DNA of 64,000 bases, from the NCBI GenBank assembly GCA_036504075.1, contig DASXVX010000055.1:1-64000 (forward strand), written 5' to 3'. The notes under the pieces were generated by a model, which was given only the letters and a program-made list of their open reading frames with translations, did not search any database and was not told where the DNA came from. A program made the translations under genes and the position numbers. Source of the DNA: DASXVX01 sp036504075 (GTDB lineage Bacteria; Bacillota; Sulfobacillia; Symbiobacteriales; Symbiobacteriaceae). Below, piece by piece: positions 25,962-35,385 of the stretch; position 1 is the first letter of the stretch; each line of letters starts with the position of its first letter.

Positions 25962-27743
25962 ATGTCCTACGATGCCGACACAATGCCTTCGTTCTGGGGG
26001 TCGCCTGAGAAATTGAAAGTAGTTGACTTGTTTGCGGGAGCGGGTGGCTTTAGCCAGGGTTTTCACGATGCCGGCTTTGCGGTTGCCGCTGCGGTGGAAG
26101 TCGACGCCTGGGCCTGCGACACGCTGCGGTTGAACCACCCCAACACCCGGGTCTGGGAACGCGACATCCGGGCCTTTGGCAACGACGAAATCGCACGCCA
26201 CCTGTGCTTTCAACCCGAGGTGATCATCGGCGGGCCGCCCTGTCAGGGGTTTTCACTCAGTGTGAGCGGCGAGCGGCGGGACGAAAAAGATCCCCGCAAC
26301 AGTCTCTTCATTGATTACGTCCGCTTCGTGCATCAGTTACAGCCCCACATCTTTGTCATGGAGAACGTGAAGGGGCTGTTAACGGCGAAGACCGCGGCCG
26401 GCGTGCCGGTCATCGCCATCATCAGGCAGTGCTTCGAGGACATCGGCTACCATGTGCACGTCCAGGTCCTGCACGCCGCCGACTACGGCGTTCCGCAGAT
26501 CCGCGAGCGAGTATTCGTCTTCGGTTCCAAACGGCTCGACCCCGCCGGACTGGTGCCCGCGCCCACCCATCGGAACCGGCAACTGGCCTCGGACGGAGAG
26601 CGGACCTTGCGCAACCCATGGGTCACGCTTTGGGACGCCATTTCGGACCTGCCGCTGGTCGACGTGGGCTGCGAGCCGGCGTTCATGGCCTACACGAACC
26701 CGGCTCAGAACGATTACCAGGCGCTGATGCGCCAGGGCTCCACCGGCGTTCACAACCACCAGCCCATGAAGCACAGCCGGCGTCTGATCGAACGCTTTCA
26801 GCACGTGGGGTTCGGGCAGTCGGGAGCCGATGTGCCGGACGAACACCAGGCCCGGAAGCGGGGGACCGCCGGCGTGGTTACCCGGGTGTACGAGCAGAAC
26901 AATCGGCGGCCGCACCCCGACCGGCCTGCCCATACGATTGCGGCGTCCTTCTACGCCAACTTCCTGCACCCGTATCTGCACCGAAATCTCACGGTCCGTG
27001 AGGGCGCCCGGATCCAGTCGTTTCCTGACGCCTACGTCTTCCAGGGGCGGAAGACCACCCCGAGCCGGGAACTGCTCAAGCGGGAGGGCCGGCTTGACGA
27101 CTTGCACCTGTGCCAGTACAACCAGGTCGGGAATGCGGTGCCCCCCCTGCTGGCCAGGGCGATCGCCCAGTCCTGCAAGCAGGCGCTCGACCGGCTGGAG
27201 TCCACCGCTTGCGGGCGGGAACAGATTGCGGTCACCGCCCCGGCGGGCGAGCCATTCTACGCCGAGTTGCTCGGGGATTTCCGGAAGGAGTCCTTCGACG
27301 CACGCCGGCTGGTTCACGGCCAGCACATCGAGCAGGCACTGAACGCGGGCGAGGGCGTCGGGGATGCGCAGCAAGGTTTGCTCCGGGAGATGCTTGCGCA
27401 GTACCGGGTCTGGCGGGAGCGGAACCTGGCGCTCAAAGGGTGCGACGACGCGACGGCCTGCGCACGAGTGGCCCTCTTGAACGCCTATGTGGCCTTTCGC
27501 CATCAGGCCAGGTACGCGGCTCACGCCGCAGCGGGCGCATCGCTGTTGGAAGAGTTCTTGTATTACCTGTTCAAGGATTCAGTGCCCGGATTGGACTTAC
27601 GGGTCGAGACGAATGGGCCGGCCTGGGCCGGCGCAAAATACAGCATCGATCACGGGAATTCCATCGATACGGATCCGATATTGGCCCTTTACCATGAGGT
27701 CGTTGATCGGCTCACGCCGGTGAAAGCGCCCTTTATCCCTTAA
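25962..27743 (+). CDS. DNA (cytosine-5) methyltransferase with C-terminal extension
   Basis: A protein of 593 residues if it starts at ATG 25962. All key m5C motifs are present: I VVDLFAGAGGFSQGF, IV GGPPCQGFS with the catalytic Cys, VI MENVKGLL, VIII QIRERVFVFG, and X QVGNAVPPLLARAIAQS. It would methylate C5 of a cytosine in a short DNA target. Beyond motif X are about 180 further residues that do not look like methyltransferase (including GASLLEEFLYYLFKD); these could be a fused or remnant restriction-enzyme domain. No separate endonuclease gene is adjacent, so it appears to be an orphan. The start is uncertain because no good ribosome site is visible. Confidence 0.88.
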   Translation: MSYDADTMPSFWGSPEKLKVVDLFAGAGGFSQGFHDAGFAVAAAVEVDAWACDTLRLNHPNTRVWERDIRAFGNDEIARHLCFQPEVIIGGPPCQGFSLSVSGERRDEKDPRNSLFIDYVRFVHQLQPHIFVMENVKGLLTAKTAAGVPVIAIIRQCFEDIGYHVHVQVLHAADYGVPQIRERVFVFGSKRLDPAGLVPAPTHRNRQLASDGERTLRNPWVTLWDAISDLPLVDVGCEPAFMAYTNPAQNDYQALMRQGSTGVHNHQPMKHSRRLIERFQHVGFGQSGADVPDEHQARKRGTAGVVTRVYEQNNRRPHPDRPAHTIAASFYANFLHPYLHRNLTVREGARIQSFPDAYVFQGRKTTPSRELLKREGRLDDLHLCQYNQVGNAVPPLLARAIAQSCKQALDRLESTACGREQIAVTAPAGEPFYAELLGDFRKESFDARRLVHGQHIEQALNAGEGVGDAQQGLLREMLAQYRVWRERNLALKGCDDATACARVALLNAYVAFRHQARYAAHAAAGASLLEEFLYYLFKDSVPGLDLRVETNGPAWAGAKYSIDHGNSIDTDPILALYHEVVDRLTPVKAPFIP

Positions 27744-27829
27744 CTATGTAGGGCTGAAGAGGATTCCCATAATGGCTTGTTGAATGGGTCACAAGACCCG
27801 GATATCTCTTGCAAGGGGAGGATTATCAC

Positions 27830-28099
27830 TTGAATAAGCAGGAATTGGTCGCCAGCGTTGCCGAGGAGTCGGGGCTGACCAAGAAGGATGTCGAAAAGGT
27901 CATCAATGCGCTCGTGGATAGCGTTACCGAGGCTCTGAAGGCCGGCGACAAGGTCGCCCTGGTCGGTTTCGGCACTTTTGAAGTTCGGACCCGTGCGGCC
28001 CGTTCCGGCCGCAATCCCCAGACTGGCGACGCTATCGCGATTCCCGCCGGAAAAGTGCCGGCCTTCCGGCCCGGCAAGGAACTCAAGGAGTCCGTATAA
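27830..28099 (+). CDS. hup: HU family DNA-binding protein
   Basis: An 89-residue HU protein starting at TTG 27830, eight nt after AGGGGAGG. The sequence MNKQELVASVAEESGLTKKD, GFGTFEVRTRAARSGRNPQTG and VPAFRPGKELKESV is textbook HU. The DNA-intercalating beta arm contains the conserved RNPQTG. It bends and compacts DNA as a dimer and is usually abundant. It is a single gene with its own terminator. The first 7 codons of a longer frame upstream overlap the ribosome site and are not real. Confidence 0.95.
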   Translation: MNKQELVASVAEESGLTKKDVEKVINALVDSVTEALKAGDKVALVGFGTFEVRTRAARSGRNPQTGDAIAIPAGKVPAFRPGKELKESV

Positions 28100-28155
28100 G
28101 CCTGTGGCCCCGTCCTCCGGTGTCGGGGGGCGGAGCCTCTTCAGCGGGCATGCAC

Positions 28156-28181
28156 AAAGGCCGGGGAAGTCCCCGGCCTTT
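28156..28181. terminator. Bidirectional terminator between hup and hydA1
   Basis: An 11-bp perfect stem AAAGGCCGGGG/CCCCGGCCTTT (28156-28166 with 28171-28181) with a 4-nt loop. It lies between the converging ends of hup and hydA1 and can serve both. Confidence 0.85.
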
Positions 28182-28184
28182 GCG

Positions 28185-29933
28185 TTATCCTCTCCGCACG
28201 CCCGCCGGCGTCCGGACCGTGTACGCCGTATGTAGCAAGTGGTGCGACCGCTCGCCCAGCGGCTCGCCCAGGAACTCCCGGTACAGCTCCGCCACCCCCG
28301 GGTTCTCGTGAGAGCGCCGGAGCACCGCCGCCTCGTCGATGCTGTAAATCGCCTTGCTGCGCGCCTGCCGCAGCGACGGGAGGCTGTCGTAGCCGCCCTT
28401 CGGGATCGGCTGGCCGCCGCCGCCGATGCAACCGCCCGGGCAGCCCATGATTTCGACAAAGTGATACGTCGCCTCGCCTGCGGCAATCCGGTCCAGGAGC
28501 CGCCGGGCGCCCGCCAGGCCGGTGGCCACCGCCAGCTTGAAATCGGTGCCCGCGATCGTCACCGTCGCTTCCCGGACGCCTTCCAGCCCCCGGACTTCGA
28601 CGAATTCCAGCCGGGCCAGGTCGGCGCCGTCCAGCCAGGTCGCGACTGTCCGGACCGCCGCCTCCATCACCCCGCCGGTGACGCCGAAAATGGCGCCGGC
28701 GCCGGTGGAGATGCCCAGGGGGGCGTCGTATTCCGCACCCGGCAGTTCGGTCAGGTCGATGCCGGCCTGCAACAGCTGCCGGCCCAGTTCCCGGGTCGTC
28801 AGGACGTAGTCCACGTCCCGGTAGCCGCTGGCGTTCATCTCCGGGCGGGCGGCCTCGAACTTTTTGGCCGTGCACGGCATGATCGACACCACAACGATCG
28901 AGGCCGGGTCGATTCCCGCTTTGGCGGCGTAATAGGTCTTGGCCAGGGCGCCGAACATCTGCTGCGGCGACTTGCAGGTCGAGAGATGCGCGAGCATCTC
29001 GGGATAGTAGTGCTCGGCGTACTTGACCCAGCCGGGGCTGCACGACGTGATCAGCGGCAGGGGGCCGCCGGTCTTGAGCCGCTCCACCAGTTCCGACGCC
29101 TCTTCCATAATGGTCACGTCGGCCGTGAAGTTCGTGTCGAAGACCCGGTCGAAGCCTAACCGCCGCAGCCCTGTTACCAGCTGGCCCGTGGAGACGGTCC
29201 CCGGCTTCTCGCCGAACAACTCGCCAATGGAGACCCGGATGGCCGGGGCCGTCTGTACCACCACGTGCTTGGTCGGGTCTAGCAGGGCCGCCCAGACTTC
29301 GGCGGTGTCGTCATGCTCGGTCAGCGCCCCGGTCGGACAGGCCAGGGTGCACTGCCCGCATAAGGTGCAGGCCGTGGCGTCCAGGGTGGCTTCGAAGAAG
29401 GGGCTGATGCGGCTCTCAAAGCCGCGGTTGATAAGGCCGATGGCCGACACGCCTTGCACGCCCTTGCAGACCGCCACGCAGCGCTGGCAGAGGATGCACT
29501 TGGCCGGATTCACGGAGAGCGACGGGGAGGAGAAGTCCACGGTGCCGGTGTGCTTGGCACCCTGGAAGTGGATTTCCGCCACGCCGGCCCCCTGGGCCAG
29601 CTTGAGCAGTTCGCAGTTGTCGGCCCGCAGGCAGGTCGGGCAGGACATGTCGTGGTCGGAGAGCAGCAGTTCCAGCGTCAGCGCCCGGGTCTCCCGGACT
29701 GCCGCCGTGTTGGTCAGCACCGCCATGCCCTCCGTGCACGGGAGCGTGCAGGAGGTCTGAAGCCCCCGCAGCCCCTTGACTTCCACGAGGCACATCCGGC
29801 AGGCGCCGATCTGGTTAATCTCTTTCAGGAAGCAGAGCGTCGGAATATGTACCCCGAGCGTCCGGGCGGCTTCCAGCACCGTAGTGCCGGGCTCCACGGA
29901 GACGGGGCGCCGGTCGATGGTCAGGTTGATCAT
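28185..29933 (-). CDS. hydA: [FeFe]-hydrogenase catalytic subunit HydA, copy 1
   Basis: A 582-residue multidomain catalytic subunit. In order: a [2Fe-2S] domain (C34, C45, C48, C62), a His-ligated [4Fe-4S] (H94, C98, C101, C107), two ferredoxin-type [4Fe-4S] clusters (C146/149/152/156 and C189/192/195/199), and the H-cluster domain with TSCSPGW near 297, MPCTAKKFE near 352 and EIMGCPGGCIGGGGQP near 494. The L1 motif has Ser where most monomeric enzymes have a second Cys. With HydB and HydC it forms the trimeric, probably electron-bifurcating hydrogenase linking NADH, ferredoxin and H2. It lies 16 nt after hydB and has GAGGGGTGG before its ATG. Confidence 0.95.
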   Translation of the reverse strand: MINLTIDRRPVSVEPGTTVLEAARTLGVHIPTLCFLKEINQIGACRMCLVEVKGLRGLQTSCTLPCTEGMAVLTNTAAVRETRALTLELLLSDHDMSCPTCLRADNCELLKLAQGAGVAEIHFQGAKHTGTVDFSSPSLSVNPAKCILCQRCVAVCKGVQGVSAIGLINRGFESRISPFFEATLDATACTLCGQCTLACPTGALTEHDDTAEVWAALLDPTKHVVVQTAPAIRVSIGELFGEKPGTVSTGQLVTGLRRLGFDRVFDTNFTADVTIMEEASELVERLKTGGPLPLITSCSPGWVKYAEHYYPEMLAHLSTCKSPQQMFGALAKTYYAAKAGIDPASIVVVSIMPCTAKKFEAARPEMNASGYRDVDYVLTTRELGRQLLQAGIDLTELPGAEYDAPLGISTGAGAIFGVTGGVMEAAVRTVATWLDGADLARLEFVEVRGLEGVREATVTIAGTDFKLAVATGLAGARRLLDRIAAGEATYHFVEIMGCPGGCIGGGGQPIPKGGYDSLPSLRQARSKAIYSIDEAAVLRRSHENPGVAELYREFLGEPLGERSHHLLHTAYTVRTPAGVRRG

Positions 29934-29949
29934 GTGCAGCCACCCCTCT

Positions 29950-31854
29950 CTAGTGAATTACCGCGTCGAATTTGCAGACGTCGGAGCAGGCGCCGCACTT
30001 GATGCAGAGCGCCGGGTCGATATGGAACGGCGACTTGACTTCGCCGGAAATCGCGTCCACCGGGCAGTTGCGGGCGCAGACGGCACAGCCCTTGCAGCGC
30101 AACGGGTCGATCCGGTATTCCGTCAGGGCCGTGCAGCGGCCCGCCGGGCACCGGTGCTCCACAACGTGGGCAACGTATTCGTCCCGGAAGTACCGGAGTG
30201 TCGAGAGCACCGGGTTCGGGGCCGAATTCCCCAGACCGCAGAGCGAGCCCGCCCGGATGCCCCGTGAGAGCCGTTCCAGGTCGTCAATGTCGGCCAGAGT
30301 TCCCTTGCCTTGCGTGATCCGCTCGAGGATCTCCAGCATCCGCTTGGTGCCGATCCGGCAGGGCGGGCACTTGCCGCAGGACTCGTCCTGAATGAACTTC
30401 AGGAAGTATTTGGCCACGTCGACCATGCAGCTGGTTTCGTCCATCACAATCAGGCCGCCGGAGCCCATCATGGCGCCCAGGGGTGGCAGCGAGTCAAACT
30501 CCACGGGCGTGTCCAGCAGGTGGGTGGGAATACAGCCGCCGGACGGGCCGCCGATCTGGGCCGCCTTGAAGGCTTTCCCTTTGGGAACCCCGCCGCCCAT
30601 GCCGAAAATGATTTCCCGGAGCGGAGTGCCCATGGGCACCTCCACCAACCCGGTGTTGACAATCTGGCCGGCCAGCGCGAAAACCTTGGTGCCCGGGGAC
30701 TTTTCGGTCCCCACGGACCGGTACCAGTCCGCACCCTTCAGGATAATGTCGCCGACGTTGGCGTAGGTCTCCACGTTGTTGTTCAGCGTCGGCTTGTCCC
30801 AGAGGCCCGCCGTGGAGGGGAAGGGGGGCTTGGTCCGGGGCTGGCCCCGCTTGCCTTCGATCGATTCGATCAGGGCGGTCTCCTCGCCGCAAACGAAAGC
30901 GCCGGCGCCCAGGCGGATGTCGAGGTCGAAGCTGAAGCCGGTGCCCAGAATGTCGCTGCCCAGCAGCCCCAGGCTCCGCGCCTGCGCAATGGCCAGCTGG
31001 AGCCGCTGCACGGCCAGTGGGTACTCGGCCCGCACGTATATGTATCCCTGCTGCGCCCCGATGGCGTAACCGGCGATGGTCATGGCCTCCAGCACGGCGT
31101 GGGGGTCGCCCTCCAGTACTGACCGGTCCATGAAGGCACCGGGGTCGCCTTCGTCGGCGTTGCAGATGACGTACTTGACGTCGCCCGGCGTGGCCTTTGC
31201 CATCTCCCACTTCTTGCCGGTCGGGAAGCCGGCGCCGCCGCGCCCCCGCAGGCCCGACTGCTTGAGTTCGTCGACCACCTGGTCCGGGGTCAGTTCCGTC
31301 AGCGCTTTGGCCAACGCGAAATACCGGCCGCTGCCCACCGCCTCGACCACGTTTTCCGGATCGATCAAGCCGCAGTTGCGGAGCACGGACCGGTACTGTC
31401 TCTGATAGAAGGGGATGTGCTGCCGGGTCTCATACTGGCCCCGCTCATTGGGCGTGGGCGCGTAAAGCAGCCGCTTCACGGGGCGGCCGCCCATAATATG
31501 CTCCAGGACGATTTCCGGCACGTCCTTGGGCCGGACTTCGCAGTAGAAGGTGCCGCCGGGCTCGACGACCACCACCGGCCCGACCCGGCAGAAGCCAAAG
31601 CAGCCGACCTGGACCACTTTGACCCGTCCGGCCAGCCCGTGCGTGGCGACGGACTGTTCGAGGGCCTGGCGGGTGGGCAGGCACTTGTTGGCCCGGCAAC
31701 CGGTGTCGCCGCAGACCAGCACATGAATCTCGCCGGCCTCGCCGAGCGGCGCCGCTTCGGCCTGGCGGAGCGCCAGGGCCGGAGCGCCCTGTGCCCGCAG
31801 AAGCTCCAGGTCGGCGGGGGACTCCAGACGCTTCAGAGCAGGTGCGGGAATCAT
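29950..31854 (-). CDS. hydB: Hydrogenase subunit HydB, NuoF-like NADH-binding, copy 1
   Basis: A 634-residue flavoprotein. The N-terminal thioredoxin-like [2Fe-2S] domain has CGDTGCRANKC and VGCFGFC. The NuoF core has the FMN/NADH motifs GLRGRGGAGFPTGKKW and GAFVCGEETALIESIEG, then the [4Fe-4S] site ESCGKCPPCRIGTKR. The C-terminus adds two ferredoxin-like [4Fe-4S] motifs (CKGCAVCARNCP and CIKCGACSDVC). It exchanges electrons with NAD(H) and is the proposed bifurcation site in HydABC enzymes. It starts in an ATGA overlap with hydC1. Confidence 0.95.
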   Translation of the reverse strand: MIPAPALKRLESPADLELLRAQGAPALALRQAEAAPLGEAGEIHVLVCGDTGCRANKCLPTRQALEQSVATHGLAGRVKVVQVGCFGFCRVGPVVVVEPGGTFYCEVRPKDVPEIVLEHIMGGRPVKRLLYAPTPNERGQYETRQHIPFYQRQYRSVLRNCGLIDPENVVEAVGSGRYFALAKALTELTPDQVVDELKQSGLRGRGGAGFPTGKKWEMAKATPGDVKYVICNADEGDPGAFMDRSVLEGDPHAVLEAMTIAGYAIGAQQGYIYVRAEYPLAVQRLQLAIAQARSLGLLGSDILGTGFSFDLDIRLGAGAFVCGEETALIESIEGKRGQPRTKPPFPSTAGLWDKPTLNNNVETYANVGDIILKGADWYRSVGTEKSPGTKVFALAGQIVNTGLVEVPMGTPLREIIFGMGGGVPKGKAFKAAQIGGPSGGCIPTHLLDTPVEFDSLPPLGAMMGSGGLIVMDETSCMVDVAKYFLKFIQDESCGKCPPCRIGTKRMLEILERITQGKGTLADIDDLERLSRGIRAGSLCGLGNSAPNPVLSTLRYFRDEYVAHVVEHRCPAGRCTALTEYRIDPLRCKGCAVCARNCPVDAISGEVKSPFHIDPALCIKCGACSDVCKFDAVIH

Positions 31855-32408
31855 GCGACATCACTCCCTGCGCCCACGGTTGCGACCTGGGCTCCATTCT
31901 GCGCTGCAGCGGCCATTTGCCGCGCCTGGGCCACGAGGCGGGGGACATCGTGCTCGGTCACCTTGCCGTGGACCTCGTCGCCGATCGTAATGACCGGGGC
32001 CAGCGAGCAGGCGCCGATGCAGCGGCAGGACTCCAGCGAGAAGAGGCCGTCGGCGGTCACTTCGCCCAGTTCGATGCCCAACTCGCTCTTGAGCCGGGCC
32101 AGCACCCGGTCGGCGCCACGGACGTAGCAGGCGGTACCCAGGCAGACGTTCACGGGGAACTGGCCCATGGGCTCCGTGCTAAACAGGTTATAGAAGGTAA
32201 CGACGCCGTACACCTCGCTGGTCGGAATCTGCATGGATTCTGCCACATGCTCCTGCACCTCTTCAGGGAGGTAGCCGAACAACTGTTGTGCCTTGTGCAG
32301 CACGCTGATCAGCGCGCCGGACTCACCCTTGATGCCTTCCATCATCGCGTCCAGTTGGGCAAACCGCGGGTCATTCGCGGTAATTCCCTGACAAGTACTA
32401 CAAGACAT
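31851..32408 (-). CDS. hydC: Hydrogenase subunit HydC, NuoE-like, copy 1
   Basis: A 185-residue [2Fe-2S] protein of the NuoE family. The ligands are in CLGTACYVRGA (two Cys) and SCRCIGACSLAP (two Cys). It transfers electrons between HydB and HydA. It is the first gene of the hydCBA-1 operon; the 4-nt overlap with hydB indicates coupled translation. The ribosome site before ATG 32408 is weak (GAAAGGCG). A Rex-like palindrome lies 24-41 nt upstream of the start codon. Confidence 0.94.
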   Translation of the reverse strand: MSCSTCQGITANDPRFAQLDAMMEGIKGESGALISVLHKAQQLFGYLPEEVQEHVAESMQIPTSEVYGVVTFYNLFSTEPMGQFPVNVCLGTACYVRGADRVLARLKSELGIELGEVTADGLFSLESCRCIGACSLAPVITIGDEVHGKVTEHDVPRLVAQARQMAAAAQNGAQVATVGAGSDVA

Positions 32409-32431
32409 GTAAATCGCGCCTTTCTCACACT

Positions 32432-32449
32432 ATGTGAATTCTTTCACAA
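32432..32449. promoter_or_regulatory. Rex-like operator of hydCBA-1
   Basis: ATGTGAATTCTTTCACAA, reverse complement TTGTGAAAGAATTCACAT, an imperfect palindrome fitting TTGTGA-N6-TCACAA. It lies just downstream of a likely promoter, so bound protein would block transcription. Confidence 0.7.
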
Positions 32450-32463
32450 GCCTTCAATCGCAT

Positions 32464-32491
32464 CTTATATCAACCCCCTTTACAAAGTAAA
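32464..32491 (-). promoter_or_regulatory. Candidate promoter of hydCBA-1
   Basis: On the minus strand TTTACT (32486-32491), a 16-bp spacer and TATAAG (32464-32469). The predicted start of transcription, about 32457, is a few bases before the Rex-like operator. Confidence 0.5.
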
Positions 32492-32652
32492 GAGGCCACA
32501 ACGGACAAAACTCAAAAGTGGTAATTGTGATCATCGTAACAAGCTGGAAGGTGGACCTTTGCGGCCCATTTCGGCGGAGGTACCAAGTCCTCCCTATGTA
32601 TGAGGCCGATTCCTACCGAGGGATGGCCGGCCTCCCTACGGCAGCAAAACAA

Positions 32653-32675
32653 GGCGCCCGGGTGTACCGGGCGCC
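32653..32675 (-). terminator. Terminator of the ArsR/ABC operon
   Basis: A 9-bp perfect stem GGCGCCCGG/CCGGGCGCC (32653-32661 with 32667-32675), followed on the minus strand by TTGTTTTG. It lies 32 nt after the last permease gene. Confidence 0.85.
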
Positions 32676-32706
32676 GAGGTGCAGCCCTATCAGCGGAGCC
32701 ATGTCT

Positions 32707-33552
32707 TCAAAACAGGGTCAGGCTGCCGCTCCGCTTGGCGTGAGCCTCTCCCCACCGGAGCAGCATGGCAGCAAGCCCCACGAGGACCGCTGACAGGGCA
32801 AGCAGGAAGAGGAGGCGGGGCCAGAGGTCGCTCAGTGTCCTGGCTTCCAGCAAGGCTCCCCGCAGCACGATCAAACTGGTGCTAAGCGGGAAAGCCATCC
32901 CTGCCGCCCGCGCCAGCGCCGGCAACGCCTGGGGCGGAATGCGTACGCCGGACAGCAAGGCCATGGGTTCGTCCAAAATCGTGTACAGAAACCCCGAGTC
33001 CCGGGAAAAGATGAAGAGGCTGTTCAGGAAAGCACCCCAGGCTACCGCCGGCACCAGCAGCCCGACGAAGGCCACGACCAGCATACCGGGATGGGCCAGG
33101 TTAAGCCCGCCGACCAGTGCCGTCAACCCGCAGGCGAAGGCAAGGAAGAGCCATGTGCTCTGGACCAGCGCCCCCGCCCCGTTGGCCAGCACCAGGGCCA
33201 TGCGGCTGGCCGGGCTCAGAAAAACTAACTCCAAAGTGCCGTGGAAGCGCTCCCAGGAGAACTGCCAGGCCGCCTGCACCAGGGACCAGAAGAAGGTGTA
33301 TCCGAGCATGCCGGTGGTGAAAAACAGAAAGAGCGTGCGGGGATCGCTTACCGAAGGCCAGCGCTGGGCAAGGCCCGCGGCACCCAGAAACGGCTTGAAG
33401 CCATAGTACGCGGTGGCCAGGTTCACACCGGGCCAGACTAGCAGGGAAAAGTAGATAAACCTGGTACCAAAGAGAATGCGATGCTGCTTCAAGACCTCCG
33501 CGGCCATGACACGCCGCCAGGGCCGCCACCAGGCGACCAACCTAACCGGCAC
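32707..33552 (-). CDS. ABC-2 type transporter permease (second)
   Basis: A 281-residue membrane protein with six predicted helices and a C-terminal LLFLLALSAVLVGLAAMLL. It fits the ABC-2 permease family, which exports drugs, lipids or polysaccharides. It overlaps the end of the ATPase gene by 11 nt. Together with the other permease it would form a heterodimeric membrane channel powered by the ATPase. The substrate is unknown. Confidence 0.82.
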   Translation of the reverse strand: MPVRLVAWWRPWRRVMAAEVLKQHRILFGTRFIYFSLLVWPGVNLATAYYGFKPFLGAAGLAQRWPSVSDPRTLFLFFTTGMLGYTFFWSLVQAAWQFSWERFHGTLELVFLSPASRMALVLANGAGALVQSTWLFLAFACGLTALVGGLNLAHPGMLVVAFVGLLVPAVAWGAFLNSLFIFSRDSGFLYTILDEPMALLSGVRIPPQALPALARAAGMAFPLSTSLIVLRGALLEARTLSDLWPRLLFLLALSAVLVGLAAMLLRWGEAHAKRSGSLTLF

Positions 33553-34555
33553 GGGAAATCACCTCCGGCTTGCCGACATCGGCCAGGGCCAGAATGGCCT
33601 CTTCCAAGGTCGGCTCCAGCGCCTCCAGCTTGAGGATGGAGGCGCCGGCCAGTGCTACCGCCCCGGCCACGCGGCCCGACAGGTCCGATTGGTGGCGCAC
33701 CGTCACCAGCACACCCTCCGGAACCGGCTGTCGCTCGATGCGGGCGCCCGACTCTGCCGCCACGGCGTCCAGGGCGGTGTTGACGGCCGCCGGCAGTTCT
33801 GCCAGCAGTACTTTTACCTGCCGGTCCCGCCGGGTGAGCCGCTTCAGGTCCGCCGGGCTGCCCTGCGCCTCAAGCCGTCCACCGTTAACGACATAGATAT
33901 AGGCGCAGAGTTCCTCCACTTCTGCCAAGTAGTGCGAGGTGAGCAAGACACCCTTGCCTTCCTCCGCTGTGAGCCGCCGCACGGTCTGCCGCAGTTCCCG
34001 GGCCACCGGGACGTCCAGCCCCAGTGTCGGTTCATCCATGAATATGTAGGTCGGATCGTTGATCAGGCCGCGGACAATCTGCAGCCGCTGCTTCATCCCT
34101 TTGGAGTACTGCTCCACCGGCTTGTCAGCCGCATCCGCAAGCCCCACGGACCGCAGCAGGCTGTCGATCCGCTCCTTCAGTCCGCGGGGCTCCACATCGT
34201 ACAACTGGGCAAAATACCACAGATTCTCCCGGCCGGTCAGCCGCCAGTAGACCATTCGCTCGCCGCCGGCAATCATATTCACCTTGCGGCGAATGGCGTT
34301 AGCATCCCGCACCAGATCCAGCCCATCGACTTCTGCCCGGCCCGCGGTGGGCAGCAGCAGAGTACTGAGCATTTTGATGGTGGTGGTCTTGCCCGCACCG
34401 TTGAGCCCCAGCAGACCCGTCACCCGGCCCGGCGGCACGCTCAGGCTCAAACCGTCGACCGCCCGCTTCTCCTCCCGCACCGTCCGGAACCAGCCCTGGC
34501 GCCGCTGACTGCTGTAAACCTTGGTCAGTTCTTCTGCGATAATGCCCCGGCCCAT
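33542..34555 (-). CDS. ABC-2 transporter ATP-binding protein
   Basis: A 337-residue ATPase. Walker A is GLLGLNGAGKTTTIKML near residue 48, the Q-loop region follows, the signature is YSKGMKQRLQIVRGL and Walker B is PTYIFMDEPTLGLD. The 90-residue C-terminal extension is usual for drug/antibiotic-export ATPases. It abuts the upstream permease gene with no gap and overlaps the next permease, so all are one transcription unit under the ArsR-like regulator. Confidence 0.92.
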   Translation of the reverse strand: MGRGIIAEELTKVYSSQRRQGWFRTVREEKRAVDGLSLSVPPGRVTGLLGLNGAGKTTTIKMLSTLLLPTAGRAEVDGLDLVRDANAIRRKVNMIAGGERMVYWRLTGRENLWYFAQLYDVEPRGLKERIDSLLRSVGLADAADKPVEQYSKGMKQRLQIVRGLINDPTYIFMDEPTLGLDVPVARELRQTVRRLTAEEGKGVLLTSHYLAEVEELCAYIYVVNGGRLEAQGSPADLKRLTRRDRQVKVLLAELPAAVNTALDAVAAESGARIERQPVPEGVLVTVRHQSDLSGRVAGAVALAGASILKLEALEPTLEEAILALADVGKPEVISRAG

Positions 34556-35359
34556 CTAAACCATCCCCTCCAGAGCCCGGCGCTCCGCCGTCCGCATCAA
34601 CCCAAGGCCGATGGCGGCATAGGCCAGCCCGAGCAAGGTATACACGATCAGGTCACGGGAGATCGCTGCCACCGGGCGCCCCTGCAGCACGGCCTCGCGC
34701 AGGAGCCGGAGCCCCCCGGTGACCGGCAGTGCCGCGCCGGCCCACTGCAGCCACCGGGGCAGGTAGGCCGGCGGGAATGTGAAGCCACTGACCAGCGCCA
34801 TGAACGCGAACAGGGTGTTCTGGGACAGGTAAGTGTCCCCGGTGGCCAGCATGACCGCCCCCAGCACCAGCGACATGCCGAACAACCCGACCAGCGTCAC
34901 CGGAAAGGCCAGCGCCAACGCCGACAAGTTGATCCGTCCCAGGTTCAGCCCAAGCGGCCAGGCCAACAGCAGCATCACCCCCATCTCGCCGGCACAGGCC
35001 AGCGCCCACTGGGCGGTAACGGCGGCAAAGTAGCCCAGACGCCCGGCCGGCGCCAGCAGCAGGCTCTCCAGGGTACCCTCCCGCCGCTCGGTGATCAGGC
35101 TGCGGCTGACGCCCAGCATGATGCGGGCCGCAAACAGGTAGACGCCGGCGCCCAGGATCACGTAACTGATGTAGTCGCCGGTTCCGGCGTAGGCTGCGAA
35201 CTCCGACCCCAGTTCCCCCCCGGCAAGCACATGGTAGGTGAAGTAGGCCACCACCACGGTGTAGAGCCCGCTCAGCAGGTTGCCGACCAGAAAGCTCCAG
35301 GGGTAGGCTCGTCGAACCACAATCCAGTTCCGGACGAAGGTAGCGCGAATACGGCGCAC
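34556..35359 (-). CDS. ABC-2 type transporter permease (first)
   Basis: A 267-residue protein with six predicted membrane helices. It contains the ABC-2 family pattern with a conserved E-R-R-E-G-T-L-E (residues 91-98) after helix 2, where the permease touches the ATPase. The start is GTG 35359, nine nt after AGGAGGGGG. It lies 26 nt downstream of the regulator gene and directly before the ATPase gene. Confidence 0.85.
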   Translation of the reverse strand: MRRIRATFVRNWIVVRRAYPWSFLVGNLLSGLYTVVVAYFTYHVLAGGELGSEFAAYAGTGDYISYVILGAGVYLFAARIMLGVSRSLITERREGTLESLLLAPAGRLGYFAAVTAQWALACAGEMGVMLLLAWPLGLNLGRINLSALALAFPVTLVGLFGMSLVLGAVMLATGDTYLSQNTLFAFMALVSGFTFPPAYLPRWLQWAGAALPVTGGLRLLREAVLQGRPVAAISRDLIVYTLLGLAYAAIGLGLMRTAERRALEGMV

Positions 35360-35385
35360 GTGGTAGCCCCCTCCTGCGGGGGCGG

